This document shows, in pieces, positions 14,739 to 24,168 of a stretch of DNA of 64,000 nucleotides; position 1 is the first letter of the stretch, and each line of letters begins with the position of its first letter. The notes under the pieces were generated by a model. It made no database searches. It was not told the origin of the DNA and saw only the letters and a program-made list of their open reading frames with translations. A program made the translations under genes and the position numbers. This DNA comes from JAYOEY01 sp038120295 (GTDB lineage: Bacteria > Pseudomonadota > Alphaproteobacteria > MPNO01 > UBA2964). The DNA lies in assembly GCA_038120295.1 (NCBI GenBank), contig JAYOLL010000008.1:62001-126000 (forward strand). The letters are read 5' to 3'.

Positions 14739-16631
14739 ATGATCGAAGCGATGCGGGGAACGGCGGTCAAATGGGTCATCAGGATCCTTGCCTGTCTGCT
14801 GATCCTGTCCTTCGCCGTCTGGGGCGTCGGGGACATCATCCCGACCCGGACCGCCGACCAGACAGTCGCGAGCGTGGGCGGTACGACAATCGAATACGAG
14901 AACGCCTCTTCGGAAGTAGGTCGCCTGCTTAACCTCATGCGCCGGCAGGTTGGACCTGACTTCGACCTTGAGCAGGCCGCACGACTCGGCCTGATCGACC
15001 AGACCGTCGACCAGATGGTGAATGGGCGTCTGCTCGAACTGGAAGCGGCGACTCTCAAACTTGCCGTGGGCGAGGAACTGATCCGGCAGACGATTTTCGC
15101 CGATCCACGGTTTCAGGGACCGGGCAACCGGTTCGACCGAACCGCCTATGAGCAAACATTGCGACAGGAAGGCATCTCGGAAGGCATGTTCGTGTCGATC
15201 ATCCGGGAAAACATCCTGCGGCGCCAGATCAGCAGCGCGCTGACCTCGTCGTCGCGGGTGCCCTCGGCGATGCTCGATGCCATTTACCGGTACCGTAACG
15301 AACAAAGAGTGGCCGACGTGGTCACGGTCCCCGCCGGCCAAATCGCCGATATCCCGGAACCCTCGCCCGCCGAACTCGCAAAGTTCCACAAGGAAAATCC
15401 CGCGCGTTTTACAAAACCCGAGACACGATCGCTGACGCTGGTTTACCTCGACCCGGCAAAGGCCGCGAAGGAACTCCGCCCGGACGAGAAGCGAATTCTG
15501 GAAGAATACGAAATTCGCAAGGAAACGCAGGGCATCCCTGAGCGTCGCGCGCTCGAACAGGTTTTGCTCCAGGACGAAGAAGCCGCCGCGAAAATTGCTG
15601 CCGCGGTGAAACAGGGCTCATCCCTTGACGACGCCGCGAAGAGTAACGGCGCGACGGTTTCGTTCCTGGGCGCGCTTGCCCGCCGCGACCTGCCCGCCCC
15701 GGTGGCCACAGCGGCATTTGCCCTTCCGGCGGGCGGCGTAACAAGCCCGGTCAAGACAGCCCTCGGCTGGCACGTACTCAGGGTCAGGAACATCGAACCC
15801 GGCCGGACTCCGACGCTCGAAGCCCTTCAGCCCGTAATCGTGAACGATATTGCCCGTGAAATGGCTGTCGACACCTTTATCGCCCTTACGCAGAAGCTCG
15901 ACGACGCTCTGGCGGCCGGCACGCCGCTTCAGGACGCCGCAAATGGCATCGGCGCCCCTGTAACCCGCATCGCCGCACTTGACGCATCCGGCAACGACGG
16001 CGACGGCAAGCCGGTTTCCAATATCCCACGGGACGCCCAGTTCACCGACCTCGTCTTCGGGACAGCCAAGGGCGAAACAACCAATATCGAGGAAGCCCGA
16101 GACGGGGGGTATTACGTTTTCCGGGTCGATGACGTCGTCCCGCCGCAGCTTCAGCCGCTCGATGCCGTCCGGAATCTCGCCATTCAGGCCTGGAAGGAGA
16201 CACAACTCCAGGACTCAGCACGCAAGAGGGCCGCCGCGCTGCTGGATACCGCAAAAACCGGCGGTTCGCTCAAGCAGGCCGCGGAGAAAGCCGGACTATC
16301 GGTCGTCTCCAGCAAACCGTTTACACGATTTATCCGCGATCCGAACTCTGCCGTGTCCCCCGCCCTTTCCGCTGAAATCTTCAAGCTAAAGCCCGGCGCT
16401 CTGGCGATGGCCGCTTCCAGGGACGGTTACGCCGTCGGCGAACTAAAAAGCATCGTCGCTGCCGATCCCGGCGCCAACAAGGCCGAAACCGATGCGCTTC
16501 GCAGCCAGCTTCAGGCAGCGCTCGCAAACGATCAGATCGACCAGTATCTCAACAGCCTGCGCAAGCGCTATCCGGTCAAGGTAAATTCGACTGTCGTCCA
16601 GACGCTGGTCACCGGACGCGGCGGAAATTGA
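14739..16631 (+). CDS. ppiD: PpiD/SurA-like periplasmic peptidyl-prolyl isomerase
   Basis: A 630-residue membrane-anchored chaperone of the SurA-N plus parvulin type. The start at 14739 has AGGGA about 7 bases upstream and gives a short cytoplasmic start followed by one membrane anchor (residues ~12-32, WVIRILACLLILSFAVWGVG). A long helical N-terminal chaperone region follows, then a parvulin-like domain around residues 270-370 (RRALEQVLLQ, GWHVLRVRN), and a C-terminal helical part. It probably helps outer-membrane proteins fold after Sec export. Its stop codon shares one base with the trpE start (TGATG), a frequent alphaproteobacterial gene pair. Confidence 0.88.
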   Translation: MIEAMRGTAVKWVIRILACLLILSFAVWGVGDIIPTRTADQTVASVGGTTIEYENASSEVGRLLNLMRRQVGPDFDLEQAARLGLIDQTVDQMVNGRLLELEAATLKLAVGEELIRQTIFADPRFQGPGNRFDRTAYEQTLRQEGISEGMFVSIIRENILRRQISSALTSSSRVPSAMLDAIYRYRNEQRVADVVTVPAGQIADIPEPSPAELAKFHKENPARFTKPETRSLTLVYLDPAKAAKELRPDEKRILEEYEIRKETQGIPERRALEQVLLQDEEAAAKIAAAVKQGSSLDDAAKSNGATVSFLGALARRDLPAPVATAAFALPAGGVTSPVKTALGWHVLRVRNIEPGRTPTLEALQPVIVNDIAREMAVDTFIALTQKLDDALAAGTPLQDAANGIGAPVTRIAALDASGNDGDGKPVSNIPRDAQFTDLVFGTAKGETTNIEEARDGGYYVFRVDDVVPPQLQPLDAVRNLAIQAWKETQLQDSARKRAAALLDTAKTGGSLKQAAEKAGLSVVSSKPFTRFIRDPNSAVSPALSAEIFKLKPGALAMAASRDGYAVGELKSIVAADPGANKAETDALRSQLQAALANDQIDQYLNSLRKRYPVKVNSTVVQTLVTGRGGN

Positions 16632-18145
16632 TGAAAGTCGAACCCGGGTTCCCGGTCTTCGAAGAGACGTACGAGGCCGGCGCACCCCAGGTTGTCTGGA
16701 CCTCTATCGTCGCCGACCTGGAGACGCCCGTCTCGGCGATGCTCAAGCTTGCCTCGAACCAGCCCAACAGCTTTCTGCTCGAATCCGTCGAAGGCGGAGC
16801 GGCCCGCGGGCGTTATTCGATCATCGGATTGCGGCCGGACCTGATCTGGCGGTGCCGGGGCGACAAGGCAGAAATCAACCGGCTGGCTCTGACGGATACG
16901 GACGGTTTCGCGGCTGAGGCGGACGGGGCGATCGACTCGCTCCGCGCGCTCGTCGAGGAGTCCCGGATCGACCTTCCGGAATCCCTGCCGCCGATGGCGG
17001 CCGGGCTGGTGGGGTATCTCGGCTATGACACCGTTGCGTTGATGGAAAAGATTCCCTCTACGCGCCCCGACCCGCTCGGTCTGCCCGACGGGTTGTTCGT
17101 AAGGCCGACAATCATGGTCGTGTTCGACACGGTCAAGGATACCGTCACCATCGTGACTCCGGTTCGGCCGGAAAGCGGATCAACTGCATCCCAGGCCTAT
17201 GAGGCCGCAACGCAACGGCTGACCGAAACCATCGACGCTTTCGATCGGCCCCTGCCGCACGACGCCTCGACCCAGCCGGAACAGCTCGAACAACACACCC
17301 CGCAATCGAATACGCCCGAGTCCCGCTATCTTGAGATGGTACGGCGGGCCAAGGAGTATATTTTCGCCGGAGATATTTTTCAGGTCGTCCTGTCGCAGCG
17401 CTTCAGCCTTCCGTTCAGCCTGCCCCCCTTCTCGCTCTACCGGGCGCTTCGCCGCACCAACCCGTCTCCATTCCTGTTCTTTCTCGATTTCGGGGATTTC
17501 TCCGTCGTCGGATCGAGCCCGGAAATTCTGGTCCGGGTACGCGACGGCAAGGTGACCATCCGGCCGCTGGCGGGAACGCGGCCACGTGGCGACACCCGCG
17601 CGGCCGACAGGGCGCTGGCCGACGACCTGCTGTCGGATAAAAAGGAACTTGCCGAGCATCTGATGCTGCTCGACCTGGGACGCAACGATGTCGGCCGCGT
17701 CGCAAAGATCGGCTCGGTCGAAGTCACCGAGAAGATGGTGATCGAGCGCTATTCGCACGTGATGCATATCGTTTCCAACGTCGAAGGCGACCTCGACGCC
17801 GACCGGCACGACGCTATCGATGCGCTGATTGGCGGCTTTCCCGCCGGCACCGTCTCGGGTGCGCCGAAAATCAGGGCGATGGAAATCATCGACGAGCTGG
17901 AGACGGAAAAGCGCGGCGTTTATGCCGGCACCGTCGGTTATTTCTCAGCCAACGGCACGATGGACACCTGCATCGTGCTGCGCACAGCTCTGGTCAAGGA
18001 CGGTACGATGTATATCCAGTCGGGCGCCGGCATCGTCGCCGACAGCGATCCTGATTCCGAACACCGGGAATGCCAGAACAAGGCGCTCGCCCTCGTCCGC
18101 GCCGCAGAGGAAGCGATCCGCTACGCCGGCGAGCGCAGCAACTGA
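16631..18145 (+). CDS. trpE: Anthranilate synthase component I
   Basis: A 504-residue chorismate-using enzyme, first step of tryptophan synthesis, working with TrpG. The N-terminal SFLLESVEGG is the tryptophan feedback site (LLES). Chorismate-binding family motifs follow: FQVVLSQRF, PSPFLFFLDFGDFSVVGSSP, IRPLAGTRPRG, FPAGTVSGAPKIRAMEII and IQSGAGIVADSDP. The start overlaps the ppiD stop by one base, suggesting translational coupling. I see no leader peptide or attenuator because there is no spacer. trpG, normally adjacent, is 4.4 kb away beyond a minus-strand block. Confidence 0.97.
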   Translation: MKVEPGFPVFEETYEAGAPQVVWTSIVADLETPVSAMLKLASNQPNSFLLESVEGGAARGRYSIIGLRPDLIWRCRGDKAEINRLALTDTDGFAAEADGAIDSLRALVEESRIDLPESLPPMAAGLVGYLGYDTVALMEKIPSTRPDPLGLPDGLFVRPTIMVVFDTVKDTVTIVTPVRPESGSTASQAYEAATQRLTETIDAFDRPLPHDASTQPEQLEQHTPQSNTPESRYLEMVRRAKEYIFAGDIFQVVLSQRFSLPFSLPPFSLYRALRRTNPSPFLFFLDFGDFSVVGSSPEILVRVRDGKVTIRPLAGTRPRGDTRAADRALADDLLSDKKELAEHLMLLDLGRNDVGRVAKIGSVEVTEKMVIERYSHVMHIVSNVEGDLDADRHDAIDALIGGFPAGTVSGAPKIRAMEIIDELETEKRGVYAGTVGYFSANGTMDTCIVLRTALVKDGTMYIQSGAGIVADSDPDSEHRECQNKALALVRAAEEAIRYAGERSN

Positions 18146-18158
18146 CTATCTGAACTGA

Positions 18159-18641
18159 TTATCCGATAAGGCGAAGAACCACCGACGTTTCGATCTGACG
18201 TTCGGGAATGCTCCAGTAGGTCTGAAGCAGACGACGCGTTTCGTCCCCGTCTTCCATGACGAATCCGTTCCGCCGGTAAAAGTCGATGGCCCATATCGCC
18301 GCGGCCCAGGTGCCGACGAGCACCGGCGACGAGACGCCGCGGACAAGATCGTCCAGAAGAGCGCCGCCTATTCCGCCGCGCTGGGCCTCTGGCGCGACAT
18401 AGGCATGACGGATCAGGAAAACGTCCTTTACCGGCTGTCCGCCCATGACCCCGGCCAGGCACCCGTCGGCCTCATAAATACGAAACGCCACGCCCGCCGC
18501 AATTTCGGCCTCAAGATCATCGGCCGACATATAGGGCTCGTGCCACCGATCCGCCGGGATCGCTCCGCGATACGCCTCAGCGGCCTGGTTGACGATGCCG
18601 AGAACGCCGTAAAAATCTTCCTGTTCGAAATCCCTGATCAT
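18159..18641 (-). CDS. GNAT-family N-acetyltransferase
   Basis: A 160-residue protein with the acetyl-CoA-binding core of GNAT enzymes: YVAPEAQRGGIGGALLDDLV (the Q/R-x-x-G-x-G/A motif, residues ~91-110) followed by a WAIDFYRRNGFVMEDGD segment typical of the end of the fold. The substrate cannot be read from the sequence. The ATG at 18641 overlaps the stop of the upstream deacetylase by 4 bases (ATGA), which decided the start; the longer frame has no family similarity. It converges with trpE, with only 13 bases between stop codons. Confidence 0.82.
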   Translation of the reverse strand: MIRDFEQEDFYGVLGIVNQAAEAYRGAIPADRWHEPYMSADDLEAEIAAGVAFRIYEADGCLAGVMGGQPVKDVFLIRHAYVAPEAQRGGIGGALLDDLVRGVSSPVLVGTWAAAIWAIDFYRRNGFVMEDGDETRRLLQTYWSIPERQIETSVVLRLIG

Positions 18642-20020
18642 CCCCGTCCCCTGAGCTGCGCCCGATTGACCACGGCGCTGAGCGGCGCCAGCACGAAGCC
18701 GCGCTCCTCCAAACGCGAAAGCCACTGACGCAGGGCTGCGATGGTAGCGTCCCGAGGATGGCCGATAACGACCACCGCCCCATCGCGGCGGGCTATACGC
18801 TCCGCTTCCTGCATCTGACGGGCGACCGCGGCGGGGGCAGGATCATTGTCGAGGAAAACCCTCCTTTCGGCAAAGGGCACGGCGAAGTCCCGGGCGAGTT
18901 CAGCCGCGACGCTCCTGGCAGTCGTACGGGAATCGAGAAAAAGGAGACCGCGATTCTTGAGCTCCCGCATCAGTCTGGTCATGCCAGGCCGGTCGGCGGT
19001 GAAGCGCCTTCCCATATGATTGTTGATACCGACAAACCCCGAAAATCGTTGGAGCGCCCAGTCTATCCGACGAACGAGCTCCTTTTCGGAGAGTCCGACC
19101 TCAAGAACGTTCGTCCCCATATCGTCGCGGACATGTTCCGGTTCCATCGGAACATGAACCAGAAGTTCGTGCCCCGCCTCGCGGGCCCTTCGCGTCTGCC
19201 TTGAAAGATCGCCGGCATAACTCAGGAACGACATCGTCAGCGGTCCGCGAAGAGCCATGATTTCCGCCGTTCGACGCCGGTCCATCCCCAGGTCGTCGAT
19301 AACGATTGCAACCATCGACCTGGCTTTGACCGGAGCGAATACGACCGAATGACGCCGCCACGTCTCATCGACACGATCTTTCGATTAAACCGCGATAATG
19401 TTCCCGGAGGGCGTTCGACCGAAAACCGGCATCGCATCGAGAACAACCTCCGAAACGACCGCCGCCGGCAAAAAGTCCGCTGGAGACAATACCGGTCTGG
19501 CGGCCTCTTCCATAATCGACGACGACGCCGGCTCGATCTCGACGAGGGCTTCCAGAAGCGAGGGCTCAACGGGGCGCAACGACACAAGCAGTTCGGACGC
19601 AGGCGGTTCGGAAGCAGGCAACTTGTATGCAGGAGGATGGATCGGCTGCGCCGAGTCGTCTCGCAACTCTGCAAAGGTTTCGGTTTTCAGGTGAGAGGAT
19701 TCTTGAGCAGACTGATCGACCTCGACGATCTGTGTCGCCGTACCCTTCTCGTCGGATATCTCCCTGTCCGTGCTCAATCCCATGAGGACGGCGAGCCCAA
19801 ACGCAAGATAGGGAACAATGGCGGTTCGATTTACACTTTGGCCCCACCCGGCAGATATATTTTTCAGGTCGATGCCCAGACGCGTTGCAGACGCCGTCAG
19901 GCGCGTCCCCCACTTCCGGCGAAACAGGCTGAACCCGTAGGATCCCGGCTTCAGGGATCTAAGCAACCGGAAGGACGCATACTCGACCGAAGCTCTCAGC
20001 CGGTGCGCATCCCAGACCAT
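18638..20020 (-). pseudogene. Divergent polysaccharide deacetylase, interrupted by an in-frame TAA
   Basis: One reading frame of 460 codons broken by a single stop at 19385-19387. The upstream part (20020-19385, 211 residues) has a basic start, a membrane segment (AIVPYLAFGLAVLMG) and a Pro/Glu-rich linker. Downstream of the stop the same frame continues with TWRRHSVVFAPVKARSMVA, then IVIDDLGMD, LTMSFLSYAGD, HELLVHVPMEP, GINNHMGRRFT, FLDSRTTARS and AVVVIGHPRDAT, matching the divergent polysaccharide deacetylase (YibQ-type) family of NodB-like proteins. The only in-frame ATG after the stop is 19315, which would drop conserved residues and the membrane anchor. It starts 2 bases after the copper ATPase. 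Either a nonsense mutation, a sequencing error, or a split gene. Confidence 0.75.
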
Positions 20021-20022
20021 TT

Positions 20023-22368
20023 TTACAGACGAATCCGGTTGAGCCTGAGCGCGTTTCCGATAACCGACACCGAACTCATGCTCATCGCCGCCGCGGCGAA
20101 CATCGGCGAAACCAGGATCCCGGTGAAGGGGAAGAGAATGCCGGCGGCGACAGGCACGCCGAGCGCATTGTAGACCAGTGCAAAAAACAGGTTCTGCCTG
20201 ATATTGCGCATGGTCCCCCGCGCCAATCGACGCGCCCTGACAATCCCGGAGAGGTCGCCCTTGACCAGCGTTATGCCAGCGCTCTCGATCGCGACGTCAG
20301 CGCCTGTGCCCATGGCGATGCCGACATCCGCCCGGGCGAGCGCCGGTGCATCGTTAACCCCGTCTCCCGCCATCGCCACTTTCCGGCCCTGAGCCTGGAA
20401 TTGCTTAACCAGCGCCGCCTTGTGCTCAGGAAGAACGCCGGCATGGATTTCATCGATCCCCAGACGCCTTGCCACCGCCAACGCGGTACGTTCGCTGTCG
20501 CCGGTCGCCATAACGATCCTCAGACCTTCGCGACGAAGCGAACTCAGAGCTTCGGCTGCAGTTTCCTTGATCGGGTCCGCGACCGACAGCAGCCCCGCAA
20601 CGGTTCCGTCGACAACAACGAACATGACGGTTTCGCCATCGTCGCGCCGCGCATACGCCTCTGCCGCCAGCCCGTTCCCATCGACACCCATCTCTTCAAG
20701 CAACCGTTCGTTCCCGAGCGTTACCCGTCTTCCTCCAACCGATCCCCTGACGCCTTTTCCGGTAAGCGACCGAAAATCCGTCGCACCGGCAAGAACCGTG
20801 CGCCTTTCCTTCGCGCCCGCAACAATGGCCTCGGCCAACGGATGCTCCGACCCCTGTTCGACGCTCGCAGCAAGGCTCAGGAGTTCATTGTCTTCAAAAC
20901 CGGGCGCCGACAGCACCGAAGCAAGCCGGGGCTTGCCTTCCGTCAGCGTCCCCGTCTTGTCGACAATCAGCGTGTCCACGGCAGCAAACCGCTCCAGGGC
21001 CTCGGCGTTCCGGATCAGGACGCCTGCCGCAGCACCGCGGCCGGTTGCCGTCATGACAGACATCGGTGTCGCAAGGCCAAGCGCGCACGGACAGGCAATG
21101 ATGAGCACGGCCACCGCGCTCACCAGCGCATAGGCAAACGCCGGTGCCGGTCCCCAGAACGCCCAGGCCACAAATGTGATTATCGAGACCAGCACCACTG
21201 TGGGAACGAAATAGCCGGCAACTGAATCTGCAACGCTTTGTATAGGCGCGCGGCTTCGCTGCGCCGCCGCAACCATTTCTATGATCCGGCTCAGCATAGT
21301 ATCGGACCCGACGCGCTTAGCCTCCATTACCAGGGCGCCGGTTCCGTTGATGGTCGCACCCGTAACCGCGTCGCCTTCCGATTTCTCGACCGGGATCGGC
21401 TCTCCGGAGATCATCGATTCATCAACCGATGAAAGCCCTTCCAGAACCAGCCCGTCGACCGGAATTTTCTCTCCGGGACGCACGCGCAGCCGGTCGCCGA
21501 CCTTTACGCCCTCCAGCGGAATGTCGTCCTCGCTACCGTCGGCCCGGATGATCCGTGCGCTCTTCGCCGACAGGTCCAGCAAAGCGCGCAAGGCTGCTCC
21601 CGTGCGTTCCCGCGCGCCCAGCTCCATTATTTGCCCCAGCAGGACGAGGACCACGATCACAGCGCCCGCTTCAAAATAGACGCCGACATACCCGTTGCTG
21701 TCGCGGAAACCATCCGGGAAAAGACCAGGTGCGACTACGGCAACGACGCTGAACAAATAGGACGACGCCACTCCGATCGCGATCAGAGTGAACATGTTCA
21801 GGTTCCAGGTCCGTATTGAGTTCCAGCCCCGTTGCAGAAACGGGAAACCGGCCCACAGGACAACCGGTGTCGACAGCAGGAATTCCGCCCACAGCGACAC
21901 CGCTTCTCCCAACGATTCCCGTATCGCGCCAAATCCCAGATGCGGCGCCATCGCGAGAATCAGGACAGGTAGCGTCAGGACGGTGCCGATCAGGAACCGC
22001 CGCCTGAAATCCACCAGTTCGGGATTGGGACCTTGATCGCCGGTGGGAATTCCCATCGGCTCCAGCGCCATGCCACAGATCGGACAGGCCCCCGGGCCCA
22101 CCTGTTCAATTTCCGGATCCATGGGACAGGTAAAGATCGTCCCTTCAGGCGCCTCTTCCGCAGCCTTGCGGTGGGCCCCCGACAGATAATGCACAGGGTC
22201 ACCGGAGAACTTGTCGCAACAACCCTGACAGCAGAAATGATAGGTTTCGTTCTCATGCTCGAAAGACGGTTTACCGACATTGAGCTTGACGGTCATGCCG
22301 CAGACCGGATCGATCGCCGTCGCTTCTTCTTCACCTCCTGCGAGGTGCATATGGCAATGATCGGTCAT
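20023..22368 (-). CDS. Copper-type P1B ATPase with YHS and Cys-rich N-terminal domains
   Basis: A 781-residue heavy-metal-exporting ATPase. In place of HMA domains the N-terminus has a His/Cys cluster (HCHMH), a YHS domain (DPVCGMTVKL, residues ~19-60) and a metal-binding motif (CPMDPEIEQVGPGACPICG, ~81-99). The transporter core shows the CPCALGLATP metal-site motif, phosphorylation site DKTGTLTEG, the SEHPLAEA nucleotide motif and GDGVNDAPALARADVGIAMG. CPC and the final helix residues point to Cu+ or Ag+. The ATG at 22368 was chosen over a GTG at 22404. Divergent from trpG; no copper-regulator box is evident in the spacer. Confidence 0.92.
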   Translation of the reverse strand: MTDHCHMHLAGGEEEATAIDPVCGMTVKLNVGKPSFEHENETYHFCCQGCCDKFSGDPVHYLSGAHRKAAEEAPEGTIFTCPMDPEIEQVGPGACPICGMALEPMGIPTGDQGPNPELVDFRRRFLIGTVLTLPVLILAMAPHLGFGAIRESLGEAVSLWAEFLLSTPVVLWAGFPFLQRGWNSIRTWNLNMFTLIAIGVASSYLFSVVAVVAPGLFPDGFRDSNGYVGVYFEAGAVIVVLVLLGQIMELGARERTGAALRALLDLSAKSARIIRADGSEDDIPLEGVKVGDRLRVRPGEKIPVDGLVLEGLSSVDESMISGEPIPVEKSEGDAVTGATINGTGALVMEAKRVGSDTMLSRIIEMVAAAQRSRAPIQSVADSVAGYFVPTVVLVSIITFVAWAFWGPAPAFAYALVSAVAVLIIACPCALGLATPMSVMTATGRGAAAGVLIRNAEALERFAAVDTLIVDKTGTLTEGKPRLASVLSAPGFEDNELLSLAASVEQGSEHPLAEAIVAGAKERRTVLAGATDFRSLTGKGVRGSVGGRRVTLGNERLLEEMGVDGNGLAAEAYARRDDGETVMFVVVDGTVAGLLSVADPIKETAAEALSSLRREGLRIVMATGDSERTALAVARRLGIDEIHAGVLPEHKAALVKQFQAQGRKVAMAGDGVNDAPALARADVGIAMGTGADVAIESAGITLVKGDLSGIVRARRLARGTMRNIRQNLFFALVYNALGVPVAAGILFPFTGILVSPMFAAAAMSMSSVSVIGNALRLNRIRL

Positions 22369-22544
22369 TGATTGCCGGTCCTTCGGCTGAAATCGCGAAG
22401 TCACTTCAGGTTCCGTACAATATCGATCCTGCTGTTTGAAGTGGCAAGCGCCCTGAAAGGTTCCAGATACTGCGTTGCTTTCGCGAGCCCTCCATACCTG
22501 ATATAACCAACTCGCATTCGCAGAAGCGCGGCCAAGTCATTGAA

Positions 22545-23129
22545 ATGATACTGTTAATCGATAATTACGACAGTTTCGCCTACAACCTCGTCCACTTTCT
22601 CGGTGAACTCGGGGCCGAGTGCGTCGTTCACCGCAACGATGCGCTATCCGTTACGGAAGCTCTGTCGTTGCGACCGGACGGCATCGTTCTTTCGCCAGGG
22701 CCCTGCGATCCGGATGGCGCGGGTATCTGCCTCGAGCTTGCAAGCAAGGCGGGCGACACCCCCCTCCTCGGCGTGTGCCTCGGTCACCAGTCGATCGCGC
22801 AGGCGATGGGCGCCCGGATCGTTCGCGCACCGCTGCCGATGCATGGCAAGCCCAGTCCGGTCCGTCATCGTGGCGAAAGCGTTTTTGCCGGGCTGCCCGA
22901 CGGGTTCTCGGCGATCCGATATCATTCCCTGACGGTTGCTCCGGACAGCGTGCCGGATTGTCTCACGGTTACAGCGGAAACGGACGACGGCGTCATCATG
23001 GGTGTAGCCCATCGCGACCGGCCGCTGCATGGCGTACAGTTTCACCCCGAAAGCATCGACACGGAGCACGGCCACAGGCTGTTGCAGAATTTTCTCGATC
23101 TGACGAAGGAACGGAAGGAAGCGGCATGA
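22545..23129 (+). CDS. trpG: Anthranilate synthase component II (glutamine amidotransferase)
   Basis: A 194-residue class I glutamine amidotransferase giving ammonia to TrpE. It starts with the family's ILLIDNYDSFAYNLVHFLGE, holds the oxyanion region LSPGPCDPDGAG, the nucleophile in GVCLGHQSIAQAMGA and the His-Glu pair in VQFHPESIDTEHG. It could also serve aminodeoxychorismate synthase, as shared TrpG/PabA proteins do. The stop overlaps the trpD start by four bases. The 140 bases upstream, shared with the divergent ATPase, show no attenuator hairpin that I can support. Confidence 0.95.
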   Translation: MILLIDNYDSFAYNLVHFLGELGAECVVHRNDALSVTEALSLRPDGIVLSPGPCDPDGAGICLELASKAGDTPLLGVCLGHQSIAQAMGARIVRAPLPMHGKPSPVRHRGESVFAGLPDGFSAIRYHSLTVAPDSVPDCLTVTAETDDGVIMGVAHRDRPLHGVQFHPESIDTEHGHRLLQNFLDLTKERKEAA

Positions 23130-24160
23130 ACGGTTCCGCGGACGGCATCAAGCCGCTTCTCAACAAGGTCGCCGGCGGCAACGCGCTGACCGAGGACGAG
23201 GCGGGCGAAGCCTTCAACATTATCATGTCGGGCGATGCGACGCCGGCGCAGATCGGCGCGTTCCTGATGGCGTTGCGCGTCCGCGGGGAAACCGTCGACG
23301 AGATCACGGCGGCAGCGCGGGTCATGCGGGAGAAAGCCACCCACATCGCGGCGCCCGCCGATGCGATCGACATCGTCGGCACAGGCGGCGACGGAGGCGG
23401 CACCCTTAATATTTCGACCGGCGCCGCGCTCGTAACTGCCGGATGCGGCGTTCCCATCGCCAAGCACGGCAACCGAGCCCTGTCGTCGCGAGCCGGCGCG
23501 GCGGACGTGCTGATGGCGCTCGGCGTCAATATCGACTGCGACATGCCCCTGATCGAGAAGTCCATTCGCGAGGCCGGTATCGGCTTCATGATGGCCCCGC
23601 GCCATCACAGCGCGACGCGCCATGTCGCGGGGCCACGGATCGAACTCGCCACCCGGACTGTGTTCAATATCCTCGGTCCGCTTTCCAACCCCGCCAATGT
23701 CGACCGTCTGCTGGTCGGGGTATTCGCCCGCGAGTGGGTGCGGCCGATGGCGGAAGTGCTGGGCAAGCTCGGCGCGCGCAAAGCCTGGGTCGTTCACGGA
23801 TCAGACGGGCTCGACGAGTTGACCACAACCGGACCAAGCTTCGTTTCCGCGCTTGAAAACGGAAGCGTGACGGATTTCGAGGTTTCGCCCGAGGACGCCG
23901 GGCTGGCGACCGCAGATGCTGCCGACCTGAAAGGCGGCGATGCGGAGGAAAACGCCAGCGCGATGCGCGAAATGCTGGACGGCAAGCCAAGCGCGTTCCG
24001 GGACGTCGTGGTCTATACCGCCGCGGCCGCGCTGGTCGTCGCCGACAAGGCTGGCGATATCGCTGAGGGCGCCAAGATCGCCGCCAATGCCATCTATAGC
24101 GGCAAGGCGAAGCAGGCGCTGGAGGCGATGGTCAGTATCACCAACAGCGGAAAGAGCTGA
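23126..24160 (+). CDS. trpD: Anthranilate phosphoribosyltransferase
   Basis: A 344-residue enzyme joining anthranilate to PRPP. The ATG at 23126 lies in an ATGA overlap with trpG and starts the family N-terminus (LLNKVAGGNALTEDEA). The PRPP-binding GTGGDGGGTLNISTGAA and KHGNRALSSRAGAADVL motifs, the MMAPRHHSATRHVAGPR stretch and FNILGPLSNPA are all present. Second gene of trpGDC. Confidence 0.97.
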   Translation: MNGSADGIKPLLNKVAGGNALTEDEAGEAFNIIMSGDATPAQIGAFLMALRVRGETVDEITAAARVMREKATHIAAPADAIDIVGTGGDGGGTLNISTGAALVTAGCGVPIAKHGNRALSSRAGAADVLMALGVNIDCDMPLIEKSIREAGIGFMMAPRHHSATRHVAGPRIELATRTVFNILGPLSNPANVDRLLVGVFAREWVRPMAEVLGKLGARKAWVVHGSDGLDELTTTGPSFVSALENGSVTDFEVSPEDAGLATADAADLKGGDAEENASAMREMLDGKPSAFRDVVVYTAAAALVVADKAGDIAEGAKIAANAIYSGKAKQALEAMVSITNSGKS

Positions 24161-24168
24161 CCCTTACC

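Noticed and set aside
19385..20020. A stand-alone 211-residue membrane protein gene.
   Set aside because: It is in the same frame as the deacetylase domain downstream and has the anchor and linker expected for that protein, so it was treated as its N-terminal part.
22405..22544. Possible trp attenuator or copper-regulator box between the ATPase and trpG.
   Set aside because: I found no leader peptide with tandem Trp codons, no antiterminator pair and no clear CueR-type palindrome.
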